This document shows, one piece after another, positions 26,452 to 41,238 of a DNA stretch of 64,000 nucleotides (positions are counted from its first letter, which is position 1; every line of letters starts with the position of its first letter). Made by a program: the position numbers and the translations under genes. This DNA comes from Serratia sp. M24T3 (lineage in GTDB: Bacteria > Pseudomonadota > Gammaproteobacteria > Enterobacterales > Enterobacteriaceae), in assembly GCF_000257645.1 (NCBI RefSeq), contig NZ_AJHJ01000007.1, positions 124,001-188,000 on the forward strand, in the 5' to 3' direction. The notes under the pieces were generated by a model that was not told where the DNA came from, did not search any database, and saw only the letters and a list, made by a program, of their open reading frames with translations.

Positions 26452-26516
26452 AAAAAAATATAAAGAACCGGGAATCAATAGTCGTTGATGTTAAATACAA
26501 CAAAAACGGACTCACC

Positions 26517-27344
26517 ATGAAATCGCAAAAGACCCTGATTAAGCTGGCTACTGCACTGATCGTTTCAGTTTCACTCTTTTCTCTTTCGGCCCCGTTCGCC
26601 TTGGCAGCGGGCAAGCAGGACAACCCTTACGGGCTTATCGAACCCGGCGAACTGCGAGTGGCCAGCCTGGGTGACGCCAAGCCTTACACCTTCACCGACG
26701 CCTCGGGCAATTTCACCGGTTTTGATGTCGAATTTTTTACCGATGTTGCTCACCGAATCGGCATTAACAAGGTCAGTTTTATCGGGCAGGATTTCGCTGG
26801 CATTTTACCCTCGGTGGCAAACGGTCGCTATGACGCGGGAGTCGCGGCGATTGGTATCACTCCGGCGCGTTCAAAAGTGGTCGATTTCTCCGACGGCTAT
26901 CTGGCAGGTTATCTCACCGTGCTGACCCGCAAAGATTCCGGCGTGACTGATGTGAAAACGCTGGCGAAACATCGTCTGGCGGTGGTTCAGGGCACATTGC
27001 AGGAAAATTACGCGGTGGAGCATTTTACTCAAACCGATCTGGTCCGCTTCCCTGATAACAACGCGGCGATATCAGCGCTGAATAACGGCACGGTTGACGC
27101 CGACTTTCTGGATTACGAGGCGGCAAAAGACTACGCCGCGCGTTATGGTTTAGTACACGCAGCCGATATTCCTTCTTTTGATGCACCGGCAGGTTTCGCT
27201 ATTGCCAAAGGTAATCCGGTATTCAAGGCCGCATTGGACAAGGCGATTAAGGCCTCGATGCAGGACGGCACCTGGAAAAAGCTTTACCAGAAATGGTTCC
27301 CTGGCTCACCGATGCCAAAACAATACCTGCCGCATGAGGGTTAA
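26517..27344 (+). CDS. Periplasmic amino-acid-type binding protein (second system)
   Basis: 275 residues of the SBP_bac_3 family. Signal peptide about 1-30 ([15 protein letters not shown]). The mature core reads [20 protein letters not shown] then [17 protein letters not shown], and further on [20 protein letters not shown] and [20 protein letters not shown]. It shares the fold but limited residues with the binding protein at 24288-25145, so the two transporters probably have different ligands. First gene of the operon controlled by the divergent LacI-type regulator. Confidence 0.9.
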   Translation: MKSQKTLIKLATALIVSVSLFSLSAPFALAAGKQDNPYGLIEPGELRVASLGDAKPYTFTDASGNFTGFDVEFFTDVAHRIGINKVSFIGQDFAGILPSVANGRYDAGVAAIGITPARSKVVDFSDGYLAGYLTVLTRKDSGVTDVKTLAKHRLAVVQGTLQENYAVEHFTQTDLVRFPDNNAAISALNNGTVDADFLDYEAAKDYAARYGLVHAADIPSFDAPAGFAIAKGNPVFKAALDKAIKASMQDGTWKKLYQKWFPGSPMPKQYLPHEG

Positions 27345-27419
27345 TCCCCCCTGTTTCCCGCAGTCTCTTTTCATCCGCTGGTGAGGGCAACCTCACCCCG
27401 TTAAAGAGCGAGTCTCTGT

Positions 27420-28238
27420 ATGAGCCTGTTCGAAATGCTTCACCGGACGTTCTTCGATTTCAGCTCGATGGCCGAAGTGCTTCCTCAGCTGTTAAAAGTC
27501 GGGCTGATGAATACGCTGATTATCTCGGTGGCGGCGACGCTGCTGGGGACGAGCATCGGGCTGATTCTGGCGCTGATGGGGATCTCCCCCTCACGCTGGT
27601 TGCGAGTTCCTTCGCGCATTTATACCGATCTGTTTCGCGGCCTGCCATCGATCCTGACTATCTTACTGATTGGTCAGGGACTGGCTCGTTACAGCTATGA
27701 GCTGTTTGGCCCTTCGCCCTACCCGCTGGGGATTTTTGCCCTCAGCCTGATTGCCAGTGCTTACATGGGGGAAATTTTCCGCGCCGGGATCCAAAGCGTG
27801 GAGAAAGGCCAGCTTGAAGCCTGTCGCGCGCTGGGCATGAGCTATGGTCGCGCTATGCGGCTGGTGATTGTGCCGCAGGGTATTCGCCGGGTGCTACCGG
27901 CGCTGGTGAACCAGTTTATTGCGATTATCAAGGACTCGTCGCTGGTTTATCTGCTCGGCCTGATGGTCAACGAACGCGAGCTTTTTCGCGTCGGCCAGGA
28001 CGCCGCCGTGCTTACCGGTAATCTGTCGCCGCTGATGCTGGCGGGCCTGTTCTACCTGATGATCACTGTGCCGATGACTCATCTGGTCAACTACGTCGAT
28101 GAGCGTTTTCGCACCGGTCGGCGCAAAATGACGCGCCCGGTCAGCAGTCTGAAAGAGGTCGATGAGCTGCAACAACTGAATTCACGCACCGCTGCCAGTA
28201 ATAGCAGCACGCCTTTAACCAGCGAACGGGGGCAATAG
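27420..28238 (+). CDS. Amino-acid-type ABC transporter permease (second system)
   Basis: 272 residues, about five membrane segments, then a polar C-terminal tail of about 45 residues rich in Ser, Thr and Asn. The family pattern is [20 protein letters not shown] and an EAA loop [22 protein letters not shown], followed by [20 protein letters not shown]. It is the only permease in this set and should form a homodimer. The ATPase gene follows after two bases. Confidence 0.91.
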   Translation: MSLFEMLHRTFFDFSSMAEVLPQLLKVGLMNTLIISVAATLLGTSIGLILALMGISPSRWLRVPSRIYTDLFRGLPSILTILLIGQGLARYSYELFGPSPYPLGIFALSLIASAYMGEIFRAGIQSVEKGQLEACRALGMSYGRAMRLVIVPQGIRRVLPALVNQFIAIIKDSSLVYLLGLMVNERELFRVGQDAAVLTGNLSPLMLAGLFYLMITVPMTHLVNYVDERFRTGRRKMTRPVSSLKEVDELQQLNSRTAASNSSTPLTSERGQ

Positions 28239-28240
28239 TC

Positions 28241-29008
28241 ATGACCTTAGCCACTCCCTCGACTGAAGCAGTGCCGACCTTTCACGGTGCCAGTGTGGAA
28301 ATAAGCAATCTGACGCTGGCCTTTGGCGATATTCAGGTGCTGCGTAATGTTTCACTTAAGGTTGCGCCCGGCACCACCACCTGCATCATCGGGCCTTCTG
28401 GTTCCGGCAAGTCAACCCTGCTACGCGGCATTAATCGCCTGCACGAACCGCAGTCCGGCGACGTAATTGTCTCTGGCCGTTCGGTGTTGAAAGACTCGCC
28501 CGACGCTCTGCGGCTGCGAATCGGCATGGTGTTCCAGCATTTTAATCTGTTCCCGGATCATACCGCGCTGGAAAACGTTGCGATGGCGCCGTGGAAAATC
28601 AAGAAACTGCCCAAGGCACAAGCCTACCGGTTAGCGGCAGAACGGCTGAAAGAAGTCGGACTGGAGCAGCGTGCAGATCATCGCCCCCGCTATCTTTCCG
28701 GCGGGCAGCAACAGCGCGTGGCCATTGCCCGTGCGCTGGCGATGGACCCGGAGGTGATGCTGTTCGATGAGGCAACCTCGGCGCTGGACCCTGAACTGGT
28801 GAAAGGCGTGCTGAACCTGATGGCCGACCTGTGCCGCCGTGGCATGACAATGATTGTCGTCACGCACGAAATGGGGTTTGCCCGCAAGGTGGCCGATCAG
28901 GTGATTTTTATGGATGAAGGCGAAATTGTCGAATCCGGTACTCCGGAGCAAATTTTTGATAACCCGCAGTCTGCGCGGTTGCAGCGCTTCTTATCCGAAG
29001 TGCTATGA
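28241..29008 (+). CDS. Amino-acid-type ABC transporter ATPase (second system)
   Basis: 255 residues with all ABC motifs: Walker [11 protein letters not shown]-loop [10 protein letters not shown], signature [17 protein letters not shown], Walker [15 protein letters not shown] and the switch histidine in VVTHEMGFA. The order and spacing match GlnQ/HisP. It completes the importer with the binding protein and permease upstream. The Ala in DEATS replaces the more usual Pro of DEPTS, a common variant. Confidence 0.95.
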   Translation: MTLATPSTEAVPTFHGASVEISNLTLAFGDIQVLRNVSLKVAPGTTTCIIGPSGSGKSTLLRGINRLHEPQSGDVIVSGRSVLKDSPDALRLRIGMVFQHFNLFPDHTALENVAMAPWKIKKLPKAQAYRLAAERLKEVGLEQRADHRPRYLSGGQQQRVAIARALAMDPEVMLFDEATSALDPELVKGVLNLMADLCRRGMTMIVVTHEMGFARKVADQVIFMDEGEIVESGTPEQIFDNPQSARLQRFLSEVL

Positions 29009-29075
29009 ATTTTAATCACGCCGCTGAAACCGTGTGAGTCATTAAATCAGTTATTAAACAGAAGGTTAATAAATT

Positions 29076-30200
29076 ATGTCATTGGACAACGAGAAAAAAG
29101 GCACCGTGGTGCTGGGTGGCGGAATTATTGGTATTTCCACTGCTGTGCATTTGCTTCGCCGTGGGCAACAGGTGACGCTGATTACCGAGGCCGAGCTGGT
29201 TTCAGGCGCATCGGGACGATCCCTTTCCTGGCTCAACTCCGCGGCCGATCGCACGCTGGAGTATCACGCGCTGCGCATGGCCGGAATCGACCGCTATCGT
29301 ACTCTTTTTGCCCAGGACCCTTCCCGCGACTGGCTGCGTTTTGACGGCGGCCTCTTTTGGGGTGAAAACAAGCAGCAAGAGACGCTGGCTCGCTACAATT
29401 ACGAGACCGCGCACGGTTATGATTCACATCTGACCGGAAAAAATTCGGTTGAAAAAATCGACCCGCAGGTCGCGGCTTCTGCCGTTGCTGAAACCGCGCT
29501 ATTTAATCCGGGTGAAGGATGGGTCAGTCTGCCGCATCTGGCTAATTTCCTGATGCAGGAGTTTTATCGTCTCGATGGCCAACTGATTGAACATGCAGGA
29601 AAATCTTCTGTAGTCACTGATGCCGGCGGCAAAGCGATTGGCATTAAAACCAACAACGGCGAGACCTTTAGCGGCGAAACTGTGCTGGTCGCCTGTGGCC
29701 CGCAAACCCCTGACGTCGTTGCTCCGCTGGGTGTCACCATTCCCAACGATTCCCCGCTGTCGATGCTGGTACTGACCAGGCCGCTGGAGAAAACCATTAA
29801 AGTGGTGATGAACACTCCCCGCGTGGCCATCCGGCCTAATCCGGGTAAAACTCTGGCGCTGGACCATGACTGGTACGAATCTTCAATTACCCGCGACGCC
29901 AACGGCGAATATTCCATTCCTGAAACCGTGGTCAATCAACTGGTCGCCGAAGCGGTCAACGTGTTGAATGGCGCAGAGCAATTGCAGGCGGCAAGCTGGA
30001 AGATTGGCCTGAAACCTATTCCTGGCGATGGTGAACCAGTGCTCGGCGAACTGGCCGGCGTGCCGGGCTGCTTTGTCGCTTTCACCCACTCTGGGGCCAC
30101 GCTGGCGCTTATCATTGGCGAACTGCTGGCCAGCGAAATCGCCACCGGCCAAAAACACCCACTGCTCTCGACTTTCCGCCCAGAAAGGTTTGATGCCTGA
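29076..30200 (+). CDS. FAD-dependent oxidoreductase (DadA/DAO family)
   Basis: 374 residues with an N-terminal dinucleotide fold (VVLGGGIIGISTAVHLLRRG), then SGASGRSLSWLNSAADRTLEYH, a substrate domain, and the C-terminal FAD-binding segment GLKPIPGDGEPVLGELAGVP followed by FTHSGATLALIIGELLASEI. Members oxidise D-amino acids, glycine, sarcosine or related amines. It is the last gene of the LacI-controlled operon, 67 bases after the ATPase gene, so it probably oxidises the imported compound. Substrate unknown. Confidence 0.88.
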   Translation: MSLDNEKKGTVVLGGGIIGISTAVHLLRRGQQVTLITEAELVSGASGRSLSWLNSAADRTLEYHALRMAGIDRYRTLFAQDPSRDWLRFDGGLFWGENKQQETLARYNYETAHGYDSHLTGKNSVEKIDPQVAASAVAETALFNPGEGWVSLPHLANFLMQEFYRLDGQLIEHAGKSSVVTDAGGKAIGIKTNNGETFSGETVLVACGPQTPDVVAPLGVTIPNDSPLSMLVLTRPLEKTIKVVMNTPRVAIRPNPGKTLALDHDWYESSITRDANGEYSIPETVVNQLVAEAVNVLNGAEQLQAASWKIGLKPIPGDGEPVLGELAGVPGCFVAFTHSGATLALIIGELLASEIATGQKHPLLSTFRPERFDA

Positions 30201-30227
30201 TTGGGATACAGCGGGCATAGCCAATCA

Positions 30228-30253
30228 ATTGGCCCGTTTGTCGGCGGGCCAAT
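30228..30253. terminator. Terminator between the oxidoreductase and the convergent ATPase
   Basis: ATTGGCCCG (30228-30236) pairs perfectly with CGGGCCAAT (30245-30253). It is followed by GTTTATT on the plus strand. Its place between convergent stops supports a terminator role. Confidence 0.65.
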
Positions 30254-30288
30254 GTTTATTCAACATGTTTTTATCAGATAAGTCGTTG

Positions 30289-31068
30289 TTATGCTGGTTG
30301 TAAATGGCTGGAAATAAATTGCTGAAAACGCGGGGATCCGTTATCGCCAAACAGTTCTTGAGGAGTGCCTTTACAGTCAATTTCGCCCTGATGCAGAAAC
30401 ACGACCTGATTAGACACGCTGCGGGCAAAGCTCATTTCGTGAGTCACCACCAGCATAGTGCGCCCTTCCTCGGCCAGACTGCGCATCACCTTTAACACCT
30501 CGCCAACCAGCTCAGGGTCCAGCGCCGAAGTCGGTTCGTCGAACAGCATAACGTCTGGGTCCATCGCCAACGCGCGCGCAATCGCCACGCGCTGTTTCTG
30601 GCCGCCGGAAAGCTGTGACGGATAAAAGTCTTTGCGCTCAAATAACCCAACGCGTGCCAATAAAGCTTCAGCTTTCTCGATGCACTCTTTGCGACTTTTC
30701 TTCTGCACGTAGCGCGGGCCTTCCATCACGTTATCCAGTACCGTCATGTGCGACCACAAATTAAAATCCTGAAAAACCATCCCCAGCCGCGAGCGGATCT
30801 GTTCGACCTGTTTATGGCTGGCGGCCAGCTGATTGCCTTTACTGTCGCGCTTCATCACGATGGTTTCACCGCCGACCGCAACGGTGCCCGAATCCGGAGT
30901 TTCCAATAAATTAATACAGCGCAAAAAGGTACTTTTACCGGAGCCGCTGGCACCTAAAATGGAAATCACATCGCCCTGACGTGCATCCAGCGAAATACCT
31001 TTCAGCACCTCGTACTCGCCAAAAGATTTGCGGATGTCGATCATCGAAAGCGTGATAGGTGGGATCAT
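30289..31068 (-). CDS. Orphan amino-acid-type ABC transporter ATPase (HisP-like)
   Basis: 259 residues from the ATG at 31068 (AGGAG ten bases upstream; an in-frame GTG at 31092 overlaps that site). Walker [13 protein letters not shown], signature [17 protein letters not shown], Walker [16 protein letters not shown]-loop VVTHEMSFA. It has the HisP-specific insert after strand 3 ([20 protein letters not shown]). No permease or binding protein is next to it in the same direction. The two-permease system at 22769-25145 lacks an ATPase and is of HisJQMP type, so this is its likely partner. Confidence 0.93.
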   Translation of the reverse strand: MIPPITLSMIDIRKSFGEYEVLKGISLDARQGDVISILGASGSGKSTFLRCINLLETPDSGTVAVGGETIVMKRDSKGNQLAASHKQVEQIRSRLGMVFQDFNLWSHMTVLDNVMEGPRYVQKKSRKECIEKAEALLARVGLFERKDFYPSQLSGGQKQRVAIARALAMDPDVMLFDEPTSALDPELVGEVLKVMRSLAEEGRTMLVVTHEMSFARSVSNQVVFLHQGEIDCKGTPQELFGDNGSPRFQQFISSHLQPA

Positions 31069-31131
31069 GGGCGCGTTGCTCCTGTTAAACACTCCATTAA
31101 GTCACAGAAACAAGCAATAACGGGGCCAATA

Positions 31132-31160
31132 TCCTCGCGCTTTGTAATTAAACGCGAGGA
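31132..31160. repeat. Inverted repeat between yeeZ and the orphan ATPase
   Basis: TCCTCGCG (31132-31139) pairs with CGCGAGGA (31153-31160). It lies directly after the yeeZ stop and could stop yeeZ transcription, but no T-run follows on the minus strand. Confidence 0.45.
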
Positions 31161-31176
31161 GTTTTAAACGTTCACT

Positions 31177-32010
31177 TTAATTAAGCGGCATGCGGATTGG
31201 ATCAGGGTAAATATATTCGAACCCGAGCTCTTTCACGATGCGGCTGCCGTCCACCAGTTTGCCCCTTGAATCTTCAGGTTCAGTGGCAAAAGTCGGTTCT
31301 GGAAGGCCCAACTGGCGGGCCAGCAGCGGGTAAAATTGCTGTTTTGCCGGATGTGCGGGGGCACAAAGATTAAAGGTATGGCCGCCGCGCGGCAGATTCA
31401 GCAGCAGCTGGATGGCCGCCACGACATCATCCTGATGCACCAGATTGACGCCGTGATTTGCCCCTTTAACGCCCGTTTTACCGGCCAGGAATCGCCCTGG
31501 ATGACGATCGGCGCCGACCAGTCCTGCCAGTCGCAACACATCAACCGAGGTATTGGGCAAATTGTGGAACCACTCTTCCAGCTCTTTAAGCACGACCCCT
31601 GCCGAAGTCACAGGTTCCAGCGGTGAGTTTTCACGCACGGTTCCTTTGCCTTCGCCATATACCGAAGTCGAGCTGGTAAACACGATGCGCGCAATATTGT
31701 GCGCCAACGCGCTGTCCACCAGCATTTGTACTGACTGGAAATAGAGCTCGCTGCCCTCGGGCGTGCGCCTGGCGGGGAGAGTGATAATTAGCGCATCGAC
31801 ATTTAACAACACTTCCAGATCGTCGGGATCGCACTCCAGAGTCACGCCCGGCGCGAAGTTGAGCTGATAGCATTCGATGCCGCTCATTCGCGCAGCTTCA
31901 ACGCCGTCGAGAGTCGTTTTACTGCCGACCACTTTATATCCTTTGGCGCTTAGAGCAACTGCCAGCGGCATACCTAGCCAGCCTAAACCAATTATCGATA
32001 CCTTCTTCAT
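31177..32010 (-). CDS. yeeZ: NAD(P)-dependent epimerase/dehydratase-like protein YeeZ
   Basis: 277 residues from the ATG at 32010 (GGAG six bases upstream). Rossmann dinucleotide motif GLGWLGMPLAVAL at the N-terminus, SDR-like FTSSTSVYGEGKGTVRE in the middle, LRLAGLVGADRHPGRFLAGK and GSRIVKELGFEYIYPDP near the end, closely following E. coli YeeZ (274 residues). The catalytic activity is not established. It is divergent from the his operon, the same arrangement as in E. coli. Confidence 0.92.
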   Translation of the reverse strand: MKKVSIIGLGWLGMPLAVALSAKGYKVVGSKTTLDGVEAARMSGIECYQLNFAPGVTLECDPDDLEVLLNVDALIITLPARRTPEGSELYFQSVQMLVDSALAHNIARIVFTSSTSVYGEGKGTVRENSPLEPVTSAGVVLKELEEWFHNLPNTSVDVLRLAGLVGADRHPGRFLAGKTGVKGANHGVNLVHQDDVVAAIQLLLNLPRGGHTFNLCAPAHPAKQQFYPLLARQLGLPEPTFATEPEDSRGKLVDGSRIVKELGFEYIYPDPIRMPLN

Positions 32011-32375
32011 GCTGCTCTCCAATGTGTTTCTCTGTTTACCACTGACTAAAAACCAACCGCAGCGGTAACCCTGACTGTATTTTATCAGGCTTTGCCAATC
32101 AGTTTAGCAGGCTACCGCGGCCTTCTGCCTTAAACAACGGCCTAATATGTAATGATTTTTAAGCGATTACTGTCATTCGCCCAAAAGGTCCTTACCGGTC
32201 TTCTATACAATTCATTCGCAAAGCTCATTATATACTGAAAGATATTAGATTTATTTATCAGGATAAAAAAAGGTTGCGCAGCTGGGCACGGTGGTTTAGG
32301 TTAATTGGCAACTGATTTAGAAACCTATGGCTGAAAGCAGCGGTAGGAATAAAAACCATTACAGAGAAACATAAA
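32011..32375. other. yeeZ/his divergent intergenic region
   Basis: 365 bases holding the yeeZ promoter and the his operon promoter and transcript start. Apart from the his promoter listed separately, nothing else is identified. Confidence 0.6.
32274..32302 (+). promoter_or_regulatory. his operon promoter
   Basis: TTGCGC (32274-32279) and TAGGTT (32297-32302) are separated by 17 bases. The GTGGTTTAGGTTAA stretch around the -10 is the same as in the E. coli hisG promoter, which makes the assignment strong. Confidence 0.85.
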
Positions 32376-32423
32376 ATGCTGAACATTCTGATTAACCACC
32401 ATCATCACCATCATCCTGACTAG
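32376..32423 (+). CDS. hisL: his operon leader peptide HisL
   Basis: A 15-codon open frame, MLNILINHHHHHHPD, with six consecutive histidine codons just before the attenuator. In enterobacteria ribosome stalling at these codons when charged tRNA-His is scarce prevents terminator folding. E. coli HisL is MTRVQFKHHHHHHHPD, so the tail is conserved while the N-terminus differs and one His codon fewer is present. An AGAG-like ribosome site (ACAGAGAAAC) lies upstream. Confidence 0.95.
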   Translation: MLNILINHHHHHHPD

Positions 32424-32487
32424 TCTTTCAGGCAGATTGGTGCTGGGAGACTTTTAAGATCTTCCAGTGGCGCAGAATGCAGCAGTG

Positions 32488-32522
32488 AGCCCTCGGAAGA
32501 TTTCTTCCGGGGGCTTTTTTTT
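32488..32522 (+). terminator. his operon attenuator
   Basis: AGCCCTCGGAAGA (32488-32500) pairs with TCTTCCGGGGGCT (32503-32515), including one G-U pair, followed by eight or so T residues. It lies between hisL and hisG and is the transcription attenuator. Confidence 0.93.
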
Positions 32523-32576
32523 ACCCTTAAGATTTTAAAAACGAATTAAATCAAAACTTTAAAGACAGAGGTCATC

Positions 32577-33476
32577 ATGTTAGACAAGAACCGTTTACGT
32601 ATCGCCATGCAAAAATCCGGTCGCCTTAGCGACGACTCCCGAGAGCTGCTGGCGCGCTGCGGAATTAAAATCAACCTGCAAGAGCAGCGCCTGATTGCCT
32701 TTGCCGAGAATATGGAAATCGATATTCTGCGCGTTCGCGATGACGATATCCCGGGTCTGGTGATGGACGGCGTGGTCGACCTCGGTATCATCGGTGAAAA
32801 CGTGCTGGAAGAAGAGCTGCTGGCCCGTCGCGCTCAGGGTGAAGATCCGCGTTATTTCACGCTGCGCCGTCTGGATTTCGGCGGCTGTCGCCTGTCGCTG
32901 GCCACCCCGCTGGACTTCGATTATCAAGGCCCGCAGAGCCTCGGCAACAAACGTATCGCCACTTCTTATCCGCACATCCTCAAGCAGTATTTCGACAACA
33001 AGAAACTCGACTTCAAGTCTTGCCTGCTGAACGGTTCAGTCGAAGTGGCACCGCGTGCCGGTCTGGCCGATGCGATTTGCGACCTGGTGTCTACCGGCGC
33101 AACGTTAGAAGCCAACGGCCTGAAAGAAGATGAAGTCATTTATCGTTCCAAGGCGTGCCTGATTCAGCGCGACGGCGAAATGCCGCAGTCCAAACAGCTG
33201 TTGATCGACAAACTGATGACCCGTATCCAGGGTGTGATTCAGGCTCGCGAATCCAAATACATCATGCTACATGCACCAAGCGCACAGCTGGACGAGATAA
33301 TCGCCCTGCTGCCTGGAGCCGAGCGCCCTACCATTTTGCCACTGGCCAACGACAAGCAGCGCGTTGCCATGCACATGGTGAGCAGCGAAACCCTGTTCTG
33401 GGAAACCATGGAAAAACTGAAAGCGCTGGGTGCCAGTTCAATTCTGGTGCTGCCAATTGAAAAGATGATGGAGTAA
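32577..33476 (+). CDS. hisG: ATP phosphoribosyltransferase HisG
   Basis: 299 residues (E. coli 299), the long form that carries its own C-terminal ACT-like regulatory domain (about 225-299). It joins ATP and PRPP in the first step of histidine synthesis and is feedback-inhibited by histidine. The N-terminus [20 protein letters not shown], the PRPP loop region [14 protein letters not shown] and the C-terminal VLPIEKMME are characteristic. It starts 54 bases after the attenuator T-run and is separated from hisD by four bases. Confidence 0.98.
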   Translation: MLDKNRLRIAMQKSGRLSDDSRELLARCGIKINLQEQRLIAFAENMEIDILRVRDDDIPGLVMDGVVDLGIIGENVLEEELLARRAQGEDPRYFTLRRLDFGGCRLSLATPLDFDYQGPQSLGNKRIATSYPHILKQYFDNKKLDFKSCLLNGSVEVAPRAGLADAICDLVSTGATLEANGLKEDEVIYRSKACLIQRDGEMPQSKQLLIDKLMTRIQGVIQARESKYIMLHAPSAQLDEIIALLPGAERPTILPLANDKQRVAMHMVSSETLFWETMEKLKALGASSILVLPIEKMME

Positions 33477-33480
33477 CAAG

Positions 33481-39090
<5,610 letters not shown>

Positions 39091-39094
<4 letters not shown>

Positions 39095-39753
39095 GCATTC
39101 CAGAATTTGATGAAGTAAAAACGCTGAAAGAACCTTTGATGCTGACGGCCGAACAGCTGGCTCAGCTTGACTGGGAAAAGACCGATAACATGATGCCGGC
39201 CATTGTGCAGCATGCCGTTTCAGGCGAAGTGTTGATGATGGGATACATGAATCAGCAGGCGCTTGATGTGACGCAAAGCAGCGGCAAGGTGACATTTTTC
39301 TCTCGCACCAAGCAGCGCCTGTGGACCAAGGGTGAAAGCTCCGGCAACTTCCTGAACGTGGTGAGTATTACACCGGACTGTGACAACGATTCGCTGCTGA
39401 TTCTGGTTAATCCAATCGGCCCGACTTGCCATAAAGGCAATAATAGCTGCTTCCACCCTGCGAGCAGCGACTGGGGTTTCCTGTATCAGCTCGAGCAGTT
39501 GCTGGCTTCGCGCAAAAGCGCCAGCCCGGACAGCTCTTACACTGCCAGCCTGTATGCCAGCGGCACCAAGCGTATCGCGCAGAAAGTTGGGGAAGAAGGC
39601 GTTGAAACCGCGCTGGCCGCCACGGTCAATGACCGTTTCGAACTGAAAAACGAAGCTTCGGACCTGGTCTATCACCTGCTGGTGTTGCTACAGGATCAAG
39701 ATTTAGATTTCAGTACGGTGATCCAGAATCTGCGTCAAAGACATACGAAATAA
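39091..39753 (+). CDS. hisI: Bifunctional phosphoribosyl-AMP cyclohydrolase / phosphoribosyl-ATP pyrophosphatase HisIE
   Basis: 220 residues from a GTG overlapping the hisF stop (GTGA), with GGAG nine bases upstream. An ATG at 39139 would give a 204-residue product starting [16 protein letters not shown], matching the E. coli start; both starts are possible. The cyclohydrolase domain (about 17-125) has [18 protein letters not shown] and zinc-binding DCDNDSLL and [12 protein letters not shown]; the pyrophosphatase domain (about 130-220) has [18 protein letters not shown]. Last gene of the operon. Confidence 0.97.
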
Positions 39754-39768
39754 CGTAGTGTGGAAGTG

Positions 39769-39797
39769 AAAAAATGCCGAGCATCAAGCTCGGTATT
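39769..39797 (-). terminator. Terminator between hisI and the convergent gtrB
   Basis: AATGCCGAGC (39773-39782) pairs with GCTCGGTATT (39788-39797), one G-U pair. On the minus strand the hairpin is followed by a T-run (A-run at 39769-39774), so it best serves the gtr operon; on the plus strand no T-run follows. Confidence 0.75.
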
Positions 39798-39859
39798 CCA
39801 ATTGAGTCTTCATCGAAAATGGCGAGGCATCTTCAAGCTCAACCAACGTCATCGGGTTG

Positions 39860-40771
39860 TTATTTTTTTATGATGTACCTTGGTCTGCCCTTGGTTTCAA
39901 TATAGATCCTGCCAATATACTCCCCAAGAACGCCAATGCCGATCAGTTGAATGCCTCCGAGGAAAAGTATGGAGGCCATGATCGAAGCGTAGCCTTTAAC
40001 AGGGTTACCGAATGCCAAAGTGTACAAAATTAGCCAGCCGCCATAGACAAACGAAAACGCAGCGACAAACATTCCGAGACAAGTCCACACCCGCAAAGGG
40101 AATGTAGAAAAGCTTGTTATCCCCTCTAGAGCAAGGTTCCACAACTTCCATCCATTGAATTTTGAAGTTCCAGCGACTCTCACCGCTCGACTATATTCAA
40201 TAATTTCAGTGCGGCCGCCGACCCAACTGAGAATCCCTTTCATAAAAAGATTACGCTCAGGCAACTGCTTGATATTCTCAACCAACTCACGAGAAAGTAA
40301 GCGGAAATCACCGACATTTTCTTCAATTTTAGGGTTGCTGATTTTATTGTGTAACTTATAAAACATCAGAGCAGAGTTTCTTTTAAGATGACCATCGCTG
40401 GTACGATCTGCCCTTTTTGCCAGAACCATATCGGCACCGGCTTGCCACTTTTCAATCATCCGAGGAATAACTTCAATCGGGTCTTGCAGATCGACATCAA
40501 TGGGGATATCTGCATCGCCAGTTGCATGTTCAAGCCCGGCCAGCAAGGCAGGCTCCTTGCCAAAGTTTCTGCTGAAACTGATAGCCTGAACATTTTTATC
40601 AGCAAGCGCGAGGGTGTTGATCATCGCTTCGGTCGCATCTTTGCTACCATCATTGATAAAAACAATCTCTACTTCATGCTCCTTCAGTTCCTCGGATTCA
40701 CGTACTGCTTGATAGAAAATTTGGATCGTCGCTTCTTCGTTGAAAACAGGCACTACAAGAGAAATTTTCAT
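39860..40771 (-). CDS. gtrB: Bactoprenol glycosyltransferase GtrB
   Basis: 303-residue family 2 glycosyltransferase that transfers a sugar, usually glucose, from a nucleotide donor to undecaprenyl phosphate on the cytoplasmic face. Catalytic domain about 1-225 with [23 protein letters not shown] and the [12 protein letters not shown] acidic motif, followed by two C-terminal membrane segments (about 230-255 and 268-290) and the family end [20 protein letters not shown]. It overlaps gtrA by four bases. Part of a three-gene glycan-modification cassette. Confidence 0.93.
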   Translation of the reverse strand: MKISLVVPVFNEEATIQIFYQAVRESEELKEHEVEIVFINDGSKDATEAMINTLALADKNVQAISFSRNFGKEPALLAGLEHATGDADIPIDVDLQDPIEVIPRMIEKWQAGADMVLAKRADRTSDGHLKRNSALMFYKLHNKISNPKIEENVGDFRLLSRELVENIKQLPERNLFMKGILSWVGGRTEIIEYSRAVRVAGTSKFNGWKLWNLALEGITSFSTFPLRVWTCLGMFVAAFSFVYGGWLILYTLAFGNPVKGYASIMASILFLGGIQLIGIGVLGEYIGRIYIETKGRPRYIIKK

Positions 40772-41133
40772 TTTGCTTTAGCCCTGAAGACTACAAAGTT
40801 TGAATAGAGGAAACCAATGACTAAGCTGGTGATTGTGAAACCTACCAGCGTGATGTATGGATTAAACTGCATTTCATCCGCGATGAATCCAAAAGCCAGG
40901 GCTACACATCCCATGAATCCAACATAAATAAAATAGCGAAAAGTTGTATGCTCGGCATTGAAAGTCCATTTAGCGTTAACAAAAAAGCTAAAAGTGACTG
41001 CGATGCAAAATCCAGCAAGGTTACTAATTGCCTGTGAGGCATGCAAATAGTTGTACACAATGGCAAAAGTTAACCAATGCAACAATGTGTTAAACCCTCC
41101 CACCACACAATATTTGAATAGTAGTTTTAGCAT
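40768..41133 (-). CDS. gtrA: GtrA-family flippase
   Basis: 121 residues with four predicted membrane segments. The GtrA family is thought to flip undecaprenyl-phosphate-sugar to the periplasm. The start [20 protein letters not shown] and the [10 protein letters not shown] segment are characteristic. I used the ATG at 41133; a TTG three codons upstream is less likely. Translationally coupled to gtrB. Confidence 0.91.
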   Translation of the reverse strand: MLKLLFKYCVVGGFNTLLHWLTFAIVYNYLHASQAISNLAGFCIAVTFSFFVNAKWTFNAEHTTFRYFIYVGFMGCVALAFGFIADEMQFNPYITLVGFTITSLVIGFLYSNFVVFRAKAK

Positions 41134-41238
41134 ATGAAGCAATCCATCTTTAATAAAAATAAATAATTCTTAACAAGGTTGATTATTTTCACCTTGAGTA
41201 AAGAAAGCCACTTGGGAGCGAACTCCCTCTGTTGCTGA

